A DNA stretch of 64,000 nucleotides from JACJYM01 sp965230495 (GTDB lineage Bacteria; Bacteroidota; Bacteroidia; Chitinophagales; Saprospiraceae), in the NCBI GenBank assembly GCA_965230495.1, contig OZ246004.1:2976001-3040000 (forward strand), given 5' to 3'. The notes beneath the pieces are model-generated. The model was given only the letters and a program-made list of their open reading frames with translations, did no database searches and had not been told where the DNA came from. The position numbers and the translations under genes are program-made. Shown one piece after another: positions 54,068 to 63,325 of the stretch. The stretch's first letter is position 1; each line of letters starts with the position of its first letter.

Positions 54068-54742
54068 ATGAAATTAAAATTACTTTTTTCCTTTTTGTGC
54101 CTGTTCCTAATGGTAAGTATTAATGCTCAGGATGTGGTAGAAGAAGAAAATTCTATGAGTTTAGGTAGACAAAATTCTTTTCGTGTAACCGTAGAGGGGG
54201 CTGACAAAGGTTTGATAGAAGACGAATGGAAAAGATATGTAAAAGAATATGGCAAGTACAAGAAAAACAAAAAAGCCAAAGAGTTCTATATGCTTGACGC
54301 TGTCGTTCCCTATATCAATGGCACTAATCCTATTAATTTATATAGTAAAATTGAAGAAAGAAAAGACCAAACCACTCTTTACGTTTGGGTTGACTTAAAG
54401 GGAGGATTTGCCGTAAGTGATGAGTATCCAAAAGAAAGTGATAACATCACCAATTTTATGTACGACTTTTGGGTAATCGCCAGAAAAAAGGTAATCTCCG
54501 AAGAGCTAAAGGATGCTGAGAAGTTATTAGAGAAGCGAAACAAAGAAATGTCAAAGCTTGAAAAGAAGAATAAAAACCTTCACAATGACATCGAAAAATA
54601 CAATGAGAAGATTAGAAAGGCTGAAATGGACATAGAGGAAAACTTGAGACAACAAGACGATAAAAGAGTGGAAATAGAAGAGCAGACTAAATCTGTTGAA
54701 GAGATAATAGAGCGTCTGAACAATGTAGGAAGGAACGATTAG
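54068..54742 (+). CDS. Exported coiled-coil protein of unknown function
   Basis: This 224-residue protein has a signal peptide (MKLKLLFSFLCLFLMVSINAQ). A globular part covers about residues 30-140 (RVTVEGADKGLIEDEWKRYVKEYGKY, LYVWVDLKGGFAV). A charged coiled-coil runs from about residue 145 to the end, rich in Lys and Glu heptads. It should lie in the periplasm. No known family is recognised. It is a single-gene unit with a strong terminator 29 bases after the stop. Confidence 0.75.
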   Translation: MKLKLLFSFLCLFLMVSINAQDVVEEENSMSLGRQNSFRVTVEGADKGLIEDEWKRYVKEYGKYKKNKKAKEFYMLDAVVPYINGTNPINLYSKIEERKDQTTLYVWVDLKGGFAVSDEYPKESDNITNFMYDFWVIARKKVISEELKDAEKLLEKRNKEMSKLEKKNKNLHNDIEKYNEKIRKAEMDIEENLRQQDDKRVEIEEQTKSVEEIIERLNNVGRND

Positions 54743-54770
54743 TCCTTTTTAAAAGATTTAAAAAACATTT

Positions 54771-54809
54771 ACACAGCTTTTGAATGATTTTCGAAAGCTG
54801 TGTTTTTTC
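54771..54809 (+). terminator. Strong Rho-independent terminator
   Basis: ACACAGCTTT (54771-54780) pairs perfectly with AAAGCTGTGT (54794-54803) around a 13-base loop and is followed by TTTTT. It ends the transcript of the coiled-coil protein gene. The rest of the 384-base gap to dnaB (54810-55070) is AT-rich and T-rich with no gene seen. Confidence 0.85.
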
Positions 54810-55046
54810 TAACCTCTTCCTTTCTTATCTCTGTCTACATATTAAGATATTTTTATATGCTATCGTCTTTTTCTATCGCCTCCTCTTACATTCAAACTTT
54901 TTTATATATATTTTTTTTTCATGTGTGTCTTTTTATTTCATAAGTTTTATTATTTCTCTCTTTTGTATTGTTTCCATAAGTATCTGAAATAATTTTATGA
55001 ACATAAATAGTCAGTTTTCCACAGTTTAATACACATCTCTAAAACA

Positions 55047-55085
55047 TTGTTGATTTTATTAATATAATTGGAACTATTAGCTTTG
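55047..55085 (+). promoter_or_regulatory. Promoter for dnaB
   Basis: TAGCTTTG (55078-55085) matches the TAnnTTTG -7 consensus. TTGTTG (55047-55052) is a candidate -33 element, with a spacer of 25 bases, which is slightly long. The -7 box ends 41 bases before the dnaB ATG. Confidence 0.5.
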
Positions 55086-55126
55086 TATTGTTTTTGTAGA
55101 TAATACGTTAATGATACTCTTGTTTA

Positions 55127-56656
55127 ATGGCAGAACCAGGTAAAAATCTTTCTCCGGTAGGTGGAAAAATAGCTTCAAGAAAAGCTGAAAACGACATCAA
55201 TAATTTGATGTACGGTCGTTTGCAACCTCAAGCTATTCCTATTGAAGAAGCTGTTCTTGGGGCCATTATGCTCGATAAAGATGGCCTGCCTTCCGTTATT
55301 GAAATTCTGAGAAAAGAAAGCTTTTATCTTCCTGCTCATCAGGAGATCTTTGATACAATGATGGATTTGTTTAGCAAGTCACGACCTATTGATTTACTCA
55401 CAGTTCATGAATCCCTGAAGAAAAGACTGAAGCTTGAAGAAATAGGTGGTGTTTCCTATCTAATGGAACTTACTAACAAAGTGGCATCTGCCGCCAATAT
55501 TGAATACCATGCCCGTATCATAGCTCAAAAATACATCCAACGAGAATTGATTAGGGTTTCTGCAGGTATCATTCAAGATTCTTTTGAGGACACCAAAGAC
55601 GTTTTAGAGCTGTTAGACGAAGCAGAAAGAGGATTATATGATATCACTGACCAGAACCTTAATACAGGATATGAAGCCTTAAGTTCTCTCGCTGCCAAAG
55701 CTAAAAAGGAAATAGAGGCTATTAGTCAAAAAGGTTCCGAGTTAACGGGTGTTACCACCGGTTTTACAGAGTTAGATAAAATGACCAATGGTTGGCAAAG
55801 GTCAGATCTTATCATTATTGCCGCCCGTCCCGGTATGGGAAAAACGGCATTCACCCTTTCTCTGGCTAAAAACGCTTCAGAACATGGACATGCAGTGGCT
55901 GTCTTTTCTCTGGAGATGGCCAGCGTACAACTTGTACAAAGGCTTATATCCATGGATGCTGAAATCACTGGTACCAAACTTAGAAATGGCCAAATGGAAG
56001 ACAGCGAATGGCAAAAACTAGACAATGCCGTCAATAAACTATCCGATCTCCCCATCTATATCGATGATACACCGGGTATTAATATTTTTGAATTACGGGC
56101 CAAATGTCGACGTTTAAAACAGAACCATGATATCGATATGATCGTCATCGATTATCTACAATTAATGGCAGGAGCTCCTAATGACAAAAGGGGAAACAGG
56201 GAACAAGAAATATCAAGTATTTCACGGGCTCTCAAAGGATTGGCCAAAGAGCTTAATGTTCCGGTTATTGCTCTTTCTCAGTTATCCCGGGCAGTGGAAT
56301 CAAGAGGTGGTGAAAAAAGACCTCAGCTTAGTGATCTGAGAGAATCAGGAGCCATCGAGCAAGATGCGGATATCGTTACCTTTATTTACCGTCCCGATTA
56401 CTATGGCTTAGGAGATGAAGACTTTGATACGCCAAGTGATCTTTCTGAGATTATCATCGCCAAGCACAGAAACGGTAGTCTGGGGACTGTAGAACTCAAA
56501 TTTAGAGGTGAGTATGTTAAATTCGAAAACCCCGGGGACACTGGATTTACCAATGATTTTCTTAAAAGTGATAATTATAATCCACAGATAATGACTCGTC
56601 CTTCAAAAATGAATGACGATGATATATCAGGAAGCTTTGACGATATTCCTTTCTAA
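55127..56656 (+). CDS. dnaB: Replicative DNA helicase
   Basis: This 509-residue protein has an N-terminal primase-interaction domain (about residues 35-140, PQAIPIEEAVLGAIMLDKDG). The RecA-like helicase domain has Walker A AARPGMGKTAFTLSLA, EMASVQLVQRLIS, Walker B DMIVIDYLQLMAG, and ALSQLSRAVESRGGEKRPQLSDLRESGAIEQDAD. It is a hexameric 5'-3' helicase at the replication fork. It is monocistronic and converges with gldH. No intein is visible. Confidence 0.95.
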   Translation: MAEPGKNLSPVGGKIASRKAENDINNLMYGRLQPQAIPIEEAVLGAIMLDKDGLPSVIEILRKESFYLPAHQEIFDTMMDLFSKSRPIDLLTVHESLKKRLKLEEIGGVSYLMELTNKVASAANIEYHARIIAQKYIQRELIRVSAGIIQDSFEDTKDVLELLDEAERGLYDITDQNLNTGYEALSSLAAKAKKEIEAISQKGSELTGVTTGFTELDKMTNGWQRSDLIIIAARPGMGKTAFTLSLAKNASEHGHAVAVFSLEMASVQLVQRLISMDAEITGTKLRNGQMEDSEWQKLDNAVNKLSDLPIYIDDTPGINIFELRAKCRRLKQNHDIDMIVIDYLQLMAGAPNDKRGNREQEISSISRALKGLAKELNVPVIALSQLSRAVESRGGEKRPQLSDLRESGAIEQDADIVTFIYRPDYYGLGDEDFDTPSDLSEIIIAKHRNGSLGTVELKFRGEYVKFENPGDTGFTNDFLKSDNYNPQIMTRPSKMNDDDISGSFDDIPF

Positions 56657-56660
56657 ATAA

Positions 56661-57122
56661 CTACTCGGCCTCCTCAACTCTTAATTGAAGCGAATGTATA
56701 CCTTCGAGATTCGTCTCACGGCTGTGTTGAGAAATGGACAGGGTATACTCTCCTTCCAGAAATCTAGTTCCTCCTTTTAACAATATTTTAGGGCTGCATT
56801 CACCTGAACGACACGTACCCACCCATGACCCCATTCTATCTGTCAGATTTAGCGACACTATATTTTCCGTGGTATCCTTTGTAGGAAAAATCGTCTGTAC
56901 CTTGATATACATATTTTCAAACCCAAAATCTGCTGAATGCTTAGGGGTAAGGTACATATGGTACTTCTGTAATGTATCCGTTATGTTAAAGGTGAAACCT
57001 TTGACTTCCTCATAGTTCCACCCCTTTTCATTTACGTCAACCGTCTTGTCATAAACTACCTTAGGACCACAAGATGTCAATACCACTGAAATGACCAAAA
57101 AAAGGCTTAATAGTCTTGTCAT
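56661..57122 (-). CDS. gldH: Gliding motility lipoprotein GldH
   Basis: This 153-residue protein has a lipobox (SVVLTSC, Cys18). The sequence YDKTVDVNEKGWNYEEVKGFTFNITDT, NLTDRMGSWVGTCRSGECSPKILL and the overall length match GldH, a lipoprotein required for gliding in Flavobacterium. It shares one base with the dnaJ stop region upstream, so it is cotranscribed with grpE-dnaJ, which is unusual for motility genes. It points to a gliding or T9SS-equipped organism. Confidence 0.85.
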   Translation of the reverse strand: MTRLLSLFLVISVVLTSCGPKVVYDKTVDVNEKGWNYEEVKGFTFNITDTLQKYHMYLTPKHSADFGFENMYIKVQTIFPTKDTTENIVSLNLTDRMGSWVGTCRSGECSPKILLKGGTRFLEGEYTLSISQHSRETNLEGIHSLQLRVEEAE

Positions 57123-58273
57123 TAGTTAAACAGGTCTTTCATCCTTTCAAAAAATCCTTTCTCGTTCTTACCCGGATTAGGTTGCATATTCGGTTGACTT
57201 CTGAGTTTTTCAAGTAACTCCTTTTCCTCTGCATTGGTTGTTTTCGGTGTCCAGATATTGACATTGATCAACTGATCTCCCTTTCCATAGGACTGTACAC
57301 TAGGTAGTCCTTTTCCTTTGAGTCTAAATATTTTACCTGACTGCGTGCCTTCTGGTATCTTTATTTTCACTTTTCCTCCCAGTGTAGGGACTTCCACACT
57401 TGTACCTAACGCAGCATCTACAAAATTTACATATAGATCGTATATAATATTCATGCCATCTCGGGTAAAGTTGTCATGAGTTTTTTCCTCAATTGTTATC
57501 AGCAAATCTCCCGATGGTCCACCATTTTTGCCAGCATTCCCCTTTCCTCTCATTGATAACTGCATGCCATGCTCCACTCCTGCCGGAATTTCTATCTCTA
57601 TAGTTTCAGGTCCTAAGGTGGTCCCATCACCTCTACAAGTATTACACTTGGCCGTAACTATTTTTCCTGCTCCATTACATTTCGGACAGACGGTTGTCGT
57701 CTGCATGTGTCCCAAAAACGTTTGTTTTACTTGTCTGACATATCCTGATCCCTGACAGGTGCTACAAGTACTTACAGAGCCCGAATCTTTAGCTCCGGAA
57801 CCGCCACATGTCTCACAAGTGGATTGCTTTTTTATTTTTATTTTCTTCGTTATCCCTTCTGCTATCTCCTCCAGAGTAAGAGAAACCTTTATTCTAACAT
57901 TGGTACCCTTCTGTCCTCCGTTTCTTCTGCCTGATCTGCTACTACCTCCAAAAAATGAATCAAAAGGACTTCCTCCTCCTCCGAACATATGTCCGAACTG
58001 TTCAAATATATCCTCTACCGTAGCTCCTCCTCCAGAAAATCCTCCCTGGCCCATTCCTGCATGTCCAAACTGATCATACCTGGCTTTCTTTTGAGGATCA
58101 CTCAAAACCTCATATGCTTCCGCTGCTTCTTTAAACTTCTCTTCTGCTTCTTTATTGTCTGGGTTTCTATCAGGATGATATTTCATAGCCACCTTTCGGT
58201 AAGCTTTTTTTAGTGTATTGGCATCCGCTCCTTTCTCAACTCCCAATACTTCATAATAATCTCTTTTTGCCAT
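57122..58273 (-). CDS. dnaJ: Chaperone protein DnaJ
   Basis: This 383-residue protein has a J domain at residues 1-70 with His-Pro-Asp at 33-35. A Gly/Phe-rich linker follows (GQGGFSGGGATVEDIFEQFG), then four zinc-binding CxxCxGxG repeats (CETCGGSG, CSTCQGSG, CPKCNGAG, CNTCRGDG) and C-terminal peptide-binding domains. It stimulates DnaK. The C-terminal extension ends GFFERMKDLFN. It follows grpE after 8 bases. Confidence 0.95.
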   Translation of the reverse strand: MAKRDYYEVLGVEKGADANTLKKAYRKVAMKYHPDRNPDNKEAEEKFKEAAEAYEVLSDPQKKARYDQFGHAGMGQGGFSGGGATVEDIFEQFGHMFGGGGSPFDSFFGGSSRSGRRNGGQKGTNVRIKVSLTLEEIAEGITKKIKIKKQSTCETCGGSGAKDSGSVSTCSTCQGSGYVRQVKQTFLGHMQTTTVCPKCNGAGKIVTAKCNTCRGDGTTLGPETIEIEIPAGVEHGMQLSMRGKGNAGKNGGPSGDLLITIEEKTHDNFTRDGMNIIYDLYVNFVDAALGTSVEVPTLGGKVKIKIPEGTQSGKIFRLKGKGLPSVQSYGKGDQLINVNIWTPKTTNAEEKELLEKLRSQPNMQPNPGKNEKGFFERMKDLFN

Positions 58274-58281
58274 AATGTTTC

Positions 58282-58851
58282 TTATTTGCCAACTACTACC
58301 TTGGCATGTCTTATTATTTTATCATTCAGCTTATAGCCTTTTTCAATCGTATCCACGATCTTACCCTTCATTTCTTCCGAAGGTGCCGGAATTTCTGTTA
58401 ATGCTTCATGATAATCAGGATCGAACGTAACGTTTTCCGTATCCATTGCTTCTAATCCTTTATTTTTTAGTGTGCTGTGCAATTTATTATATACCAATGT
58501 CACACCCTCACTAAAGTTTTCGTCAGATCCTGCGTCGTCAGATACCTTTTTTGCTCGATCAAAATCATCCAAAACAGGTAATAGAGCCACCATCGTTTCT
58601 TGAGCTGCCGATTTCATCAGTTCAAATCTTTCTTTGATTGTCCTTTTTTTAAAGTTTTCAAACTCCGCTACCAGTCTGATATATTTATCTTTCAACTCAT
58701 CCAGTTCAGATTTGCCGCTTTCATCTACTGTCTCCTGAGTAGATTCCTGCTCTCTGGCTTGCTCTTCTTTATTCTTTAATTCTTCTTCCTTTACTTCTGT
58801 GTCTTTAACTTCTTCCTTTTTCATACGCTTTGTAAAATACTTTTTAATCAT
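58282..58851 (-). CDS. grpE: Nucleotide exchange factor GrpE
   Basis: This 189-residue protein has an acidic N-terminal coiled-coil. The GrpE core follows (LVAEFENFKKRTIKERFELMKSAAQETMVALLPVLDDFDRA), and it ends with DTIEKGYKLNDKIIRHAKVVVG. It releases ADP from DnaK. The start could be the internal Met (MKKEEVK, residue 10). It heads the grpE-dnaJ-gldH operon. dnaK is not in the window. Confidence 0.95.
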   Translation of the reverse strand: MIKKYFTKRMKKEEVKDTEVKEEELKNKEEQAREQESTQETVDESGKSELDELKDKYIRLVAEFENFKKRTIKERFELMKSAAQETMVALLPVLDDFDRAKKVSDDAGSDENFSEGVTLVYNKLHSTLKNKGLEAMDTENVTFDPDYHEALTEIPAPSEEMKGKIVDTIEKGYKLNDKIIRHAKVVVGK

Positions 58852-59042
58852 GTCTTCGTGTGCATTTATTTAAGTAGCAAAGAGGTTGCCAATCGCAAAA
58901 TCAAGACATTTTGGCACTTAATTCTCCTTTCCGTATCGCAAATTGTCACTTATATCTTGTATTCCTTTCCGTAAATTAATTCTATTTCAATAATTTTAAT
59001 TTACTTTCAATAATTTATCTCTGATCTATGATATGCTCGAAA

Positions 59043-60188
59043 ATGAAAAAGGGTTTAATTTTTTTTGTTAAAAATGTGTGTCTGCTACTTTTTATTTCCC
59101 TCTCCTCACAGGTTGTTGGCCAAACAGACTCATTGAAAAGAAAGCCTACTGTTCACAGTGACTTTAGGTTTAGAATAGAACAAGATTGGAATTCTAAAAA
59201 AGGCAACGGGCAACTACGAGATGATAGATCTCGTCTGCGTCTAAGAGCAAGAGTTGGTGTCAAATACCAAATCAATGAGTATGCCGAAACAGGTATTCGC
59301 ATACGTACCGGAAATCTCAATGACCAGCAAGGTCCTCACCTTACAATTGGGAACAATAGTAAGTTTGGCTTATATTCTCTTGGTTTTGAAAAAGCTTATC
59401 TCAATTTGACTTTCAAAAACTCTCTCCTTGAGCTAGGAAAATTTGATTTCCCATTTCAAAAACAAGATGAGTTGTTTTGGAATGACAATGTATTTCCTGA
59501 AGGAATTTCCTTTAAGCATTTTATGCATTTAGGGCCTCTTTTTCCTGAAGTCCAATTGTCTTTAGGTCATTTTATTATCAATTCACAAAACAGTTCTTTT
59601 TCAAAGGATAGTTACTTTCAGGGAGTTCAGCTGAACTTAAACTCCAGATATCATACGAAAACATACTTTTCCTTGTACAGCTTTCAAAATCTGTCTCTTA
59701 TCCCGGATCAGGATACCCAACAGGTCAGTTATCTAATTTTCAATATTGGTTCTTCTGTTAGGCTCTTAAAGAGTCCTCTCCTAACTCTTGGATTTGATTA
59801 TTATCAAAATTTTAATGACTATGACTCAAATGAACATATCCCCACTACACTTAAAAACGAAAAGACAGGCATTTCTCTGTCTTTGAAATATGGGCAACTA
59901 AAACAAGCGGGTGATTATATGTGTCATATATACTTAACCTCATTGGAAAAATATGCCATAGTAGATTATTTTGCTCAGAATGATTGGGCTCGTTGGGATT
60001 ATTCCTCATACAACGCCTTTGGGTCAAGGTTATCAAATTTTGAAGGTATGGAAATAAGAATAGGTTATGCCGTAGATCAAAAGCTTCACTTGATTCTTAG
60101 AAGTTATTTCGTGCGACAGCTTAGAAAAGAAGATCTCTTCCTTGAAACGGGAAGCCGCATCCGTTTAGATTTTGATGTAAAATTTTAA
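59043..60188 (+). CDS. Outer-membrane beta-barrel porin-like protein
   Basis: This protein is about 381 residues from the ATG at 59043; an ATG five codons earlier is also possible. A signal peptide (MKKGLIFFVKNVCLLLFISLSSQVVGQ) is followed by a barrel. It has alternating strands such as HSDFRFRIEQDWN, DDRSRLRLRARVGVKYQINEYAETGIRIRTGN, then FEKAYLNLTFKNSLLELGKFDFPFQKQDE. The C-terminus GSRIRLDFDVKF ends in Phe. The RxRLRLRxRxGxxYxxN pattern is common to porins and alginate-export-like barrels of Bacteroidota. The substrate is unknown. The gene precedes a GNAT gene by 9 bases. Confidence 0.7.
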   Translation: MKKGLIFFVKNVCLLLFISLSSQVVGQTDSLKRKPTVHSDFRFRIEQDWNSKKGNGQLRDDRSRLRLRARVGVKYQINEYAETGIRIRTGNLNDQQGPHLTIGNNSKFGLYSLGFEKAYLNLTFKNSLLELGKFDFPFQKQDELFWNDNVFPEGISFKHFMHLGPLFPEVQLSLGHFIINSQNSSFSKDSYFQGVQLNLNSRYHTKTYFSLYSFQNLSLIPDQDTQQVSYLIFNIGSSVRLLKSPLLTLGFDYYQNFNDYDSNEHIPTTLKNEKTGISLSLKYGQLKQAGDYMCHIYLTSLEKYAIVDYFAQNDWARWDYSSYNAFGSRLSNFEGMEIRIGYAVDQKLHLILRSYFVRQLRKEDLFLETGSRIRLDFDVKF

Positions 60189-60197
60189 TGCTCTGTT

Positions 60198-60668
60198 ATG
60201 TGTAAATTTGTTCCCTTTCAAGAAGTTTATGCTCCTTCCTTCTACGATTTGAATATCGAATGGTTGAAGTCGTATTTTTATGTAGAACCTTATGATGAAG
60301 AGGTCCTCTCCAATCCAAAAAAATACATTCTTAATAAGGGTGGCCATATCTTTTTCGCTTTGATAAATGATGACGTTGTTGGTACTGTCGCTCTAATGCC
60401 CATGGACGAATCCGGGGTATATGAATTGACGAAAATGGCTGTTTCGCCAAAATTTCGTGGTCGTAAAATTGGTCAAAAACTAATGCAGCACTGTATTGAT
60501 TTTTCCCATAATAATCTGTTCAACAAACTGGTCCTGTACTCCAATACAAAACTAGAAAACGCAATTTATATTTACAGAAAATATGGTTTCGTAGAGTTGG
60601 AGCTCGAAAAAAATTCCCCCTATAAACGAAGCGATATTAAGATGGAACTAGACCTACGCTCTTCTTGA
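60198..60668 (+). CDS. GNAT-family N-acetyltransferase
   Basis: This 156-residue protein has the GNAT fold. The acetyl-CoA signature MAVSPKFRGRKIGQKLMQHCIDFS near residues 87-110 carries the RGRKIG phosphate-binding loop, and ENAIYIYRKYGFVELEL follows. GNAT enzymes acetylate amines of small molecules or proteins, and the substrate here is unknown. It may be cotranscribed with the barrel protein gene. Confidence 0.85.
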   Translation: MCKFVPFQEVYAPSFYDLNIEWLKSYFYVEPYDEEVLSNPKKYILNKGGHIFFALINDDVVGTVALMPMDESGVYELTKMAVSPKFRGRKIGQKLMQHCIDFSHNNLFNKLVLYSNTKLENAIYIYRKYGFVELELEKNSPYKRSDIKMELDLRSS

Positions 60669-60735
60669 GTTATTCTAAAGATTCTGTTAACCATCACTTT
60701 AAAAACCAATATTTCATTTCCATGTTAATAAGCTT

Positions 60736-61581
60736 ATGAAATATTTAAAATGGACGGGGATTGTCTTATTGATCTTGGTGTTAATCCTATTAATCACCAT
60801 CAACGTTTTGCCGTCAGTGTTATCCAAATCCGATAATGAGATTCTCAAGGAGTTAAGAGTGGGTGCACCGAATGCAGAGATTAATTATCACTCCACTTCC
60901 TATGGTCCATTGCGTTATATAATGACAGATTCTTCTAAATCACACATGCTGTTATTGATACATGGTGCTCCCGGTGATTGGAGCAATTATAAGCAGTATC
61001 TTCAGGATGCGGATCTGATATCACAGTTTAATGTTGTGGCAGTAGATCGAATGGGGTACGGTAGATCAAATCAAGGAAAAAGCTTGGTAAGTATAACTGA
61101 TCAGACCTATGCTATTCAAGAAGTGATAAATCATCTCTTACCAGATCGTTTGATTCTCGTCGGGCACTCCTATGGCGGACCTATCTCGGCATACCTGTCC
61201 ACTATCAATACTGAAACATGCAGTGGTGTCATCATGGTAGCTCCCGTCAACAATCCTGACACAGAGCAGATCAAATGGTACGCATCTTTAGCTGCTGGAT
61301 TACGGTGGATACTACCCGGCATGATAAATGTCGCTACGGATGAAAAGTTTCACCACCCTAAAGCTCTGAAGGATATAAGTGATATCTGGCAGAAGATAAC
61401 ATGCCCTATCACCCACATACATGGTACGGACGATGAGTTAGCAGATTGTGAAAGCAATATCAGCTACAGCAAGGACATGATTCCTCCTTCTGTTCTTACC
61501 ACGGTTAAACTGGAAAAAGAAGGCCACTTATTGATTTGGGACAAATACAATTTAGTTAAAAGCACTATCCTGAAGATATAA
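60736..61581 (+). CDS. Membrane-anchored alpha/beta hydrolase
   Basis: This 281-residue protein has an N-terminal membrane segment (GIVLLILVLILLITINVLPSVL). The alpha/beta hydrolase fold follows, with oxyanion motif LIHGAPGDWSNYKQYL, nucleophile VGHSYGGPISAYL, acid in GTDDELADCE and His in EKEGHLLIWD. The likely role is an esterase- or lipase-like activity with an extracytoplasmic catalytic domain. It converges with the gene at 61588-63183, with a 6-base gap. Confidence 0.85.
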   Translation: MKYLKWTGIVLLILVLILLITINVLPSVLSKSDNEILKELRVGAPNAEINYHSTSYGPLRYIMTDSSKSHMLLLIHGAPGDWSNYKQYLQDADLISQFNVVAVDRMGYGRSNQGKSLVSITDQTYAIQEVINHLLPDRLILVGHSYGGPISAYLSTINTETCSGVIMVAPVNNPDTEQIKWYASLAAGLRWILPGMINVATDEKFHHPKALKDISDIWQKITCPITHIHGTDDELADCESNISYSKDMIPPSVLTTVKLEKEGHLLIWDKYNLVKSTILKI

Positions 61582-61587
61582 CTACAT

Positions 61588-63183
61588 CTAGCCTTTATAA
61601 AATCTGGTGGTATACTGTCGTGTTTTAGTAACCAGCCGTACCATATACCAACCCGGTAAAAATCCGGCTACATTTACCTTTCTATCTATTGGATTCGTTA
61701 TTTTTTTCACCTCCTGTCCTGACTGTCCATAAATCATTAATTGTTCGACTTTTTCTTCGATTTCCGGTATTTCAAAATAGCTTATCGCCGGATTTGGATG
61801 GATATCAAATCGCTGAATATTGGTGTTTTCCGTACTGGATATCTTGGGTCCGTATACATATAATTCTCTTCCGTAGGTAGGATTGGTTCCTATGAAAAAA
61901 AGGTTTTCTCCTGCCGATGTCAGTTTTCGAATTCTACTACTTTCACTTCCTTCTGCCAACTCCGAAACCCTCGTTATGCTCTCTAACGTTCCGACTGAAG
62001 AATATAATTCGCTACCATAATCGCTACTTTCTGCCGAGAAAAATAGCTTATCCTGATGACTCGTCATCTGCCACCCCGTATAGTAGAGACCATCTTCATG
62101 CTCACTAGGATCATACGGAGTTTTTGTCCCTTCTTTGCTGCCGTCTGTCTCTATAATACCTTTGCGAGGGGACCATGCACCCTCTCTATTATACCCGTAG
62201 AAGTATAATTTATCCATGTAGGGAGTAAAAAATTCAGGCTCAACCTCTTCATCTTCTCCTGCCAATCGATAGGTACATGTACCCTCTACCGTTCCGTCAG
62301 AGATCCATAAATCCTGTGTGTTGAAATCATCTTCCAACATCCCTCGAAAAAAAATAGAATTTCCAATAACTCCTACTGCTCTCCGTCCATCATAATCAAA
62401 AAAGGGAATCCTTTCTAATCCTTCTTTCAATACTATCGTACCATCTTCTGTACCGTCAGATACATACATGGCATAGTTAGAACTCCCCGAATAGTAGAAG
62501 AAAAACAAGTTTTCTCCCGCTGAAGTCATATTGACACTTGCTCCCTGACTAAAATCACTTCCTGAGTATAGATTAGCAAATTCATCTACATTTCCAGGCG
62601 TGCCATCAGATTTTGATAGGTATGCATCATCATTCTTCCAGTGTATAGAGTATATCATATCGTCATGGACTACGACATCCCGCATTCCACCAAACCAATC
62701 GAGATCAAATATCTTTTCTGTGGTACCATCCATCACATCTACAGAGGCAAATTGATTGTCAAAACCATTTTGCTCGATCTCGCAGTATAGTTTACCCTTA
62801 TATGAGATTAGATTGCTGATATAATCATAGCCACTTATGACATTACGCATTTCTTCTGCTATCAAGTCTATTTCTACTAGCGAATAGTCATTGTCATCAT
62901 TATCGATAATCACATATATTTTGTCATCCAGTATTGTTCTGCTATATAGTATTCTTCCGTTCGTACCCACATTACCCAAGATTTTTGTTCCCTCAGCCGT
63001 ACCGTCTGATATGATAATGTCGTCATTGTTCTGAATAGCGATAGAATTAGCCACAGTTCCCAGTACGACGGCATCGTCTCTAAATCCACTACTCTGTCCC
63101 GGTGAAAAATCAGTAACCAATCTAGTCTCTTGAGCTAACAGGTGGCTACTCGTTAATAATATAAATAGTAAAAGTAATCTCAT
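61588..63183 (-). CDS. T9SS-sorted surface protein with ELWxxDGT repeats
   Basis: This 531-residue protein has a signal peptide (MRLLLLFILLTSSHLLAQ). The body has about six repeats near 65-70 residues apart, each with a D-G-T-x-x-G-T core (ISDGTAEGTKIL, KSDGTPGNVDEF, VSDGTEDGTIVL, LWISDGTVEGTCTY, ETDGSKEGTKTP). A C-terminal type A sorting domain follows (DIHPNPAISYFEIP to GWYMVRLVTKTRQYTTRFYKG). The repeat is the ELWxxDGT form of predicted propeller-like surface proteins. It is predicted to leave the cell by T9SS and be attached to the surface. The ligand is unknown. Confidence 0.85.
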   Translation of the reverse strand: MRLLLLFILLTSSHLLAQETRLVTDFSPGQSSGFRDDAVVLGTVANSIAIQNNDDIIISDGTAEGTKILGNVGTNGRILYSRTILDDKIYVIIDNDDNDYSLVEIDLIAEEMRNVISGYDYISNLISYKGKLYCEIEQNGFDNQFASVDVMDGTTEKIFDLDWFGGMRDVVVHDDMIYSIHWKNDDAYLSKSDGTPGNVDEFANLYSGSDFSQGASVNMTSAGENLFFFYYSGSSNYAMYVSDGTEDGTIVLKEGLERIPFFDYDGRRAVGVIGNSIFFRGMLEDDFNTQDLWISDGTVEGTCTYRLAGEDEEVEPEFFTPYMDKLYFYGYNREGAWSPRKGIIETDGSKEGTKTPYDPSEHEDGLYYTGWQMTSHQDKLFFSAESSDYGSELYSSVGTLESITRVSELAEGSESSRIRKLTSAGENLFFIGTNPTYGRELYVYGPKISSTENTNIQRFDIHPNPAISYFEIPEIEEKVEQLMIYGQSGQEVKKITNPIDRKVNVAGFLPGWYMVRLVTKTRQYTTRFYKG

Positions 63184-63325
63184 GTCAAGTGTTGTGATTA
63201 AGAATTAAGTCAATGCAAAATAGTAAATATTGGGGGAGAGATTGATCTGGTCTGCATTCTATTTGTATTTACCATTATTAAAAGTTTTTTCACATATATA
63301 AACAATGGCAATGAGCTTTGCGTTT

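Noticed and set aside
54810..55070. Small RNA or origin signal in the T-rich gap before dnaB
   Set aside because: There are no repeated DnaA-box-like motifs, no conserved-looking stem and no terminator beyond that of the upstream gene.
55726..56055. 109-codon minus-strand frame within dnaB
   Set aside because: It is antisense to conserved DnaB motifs. The amino acid pattern is that of a shadow frame.
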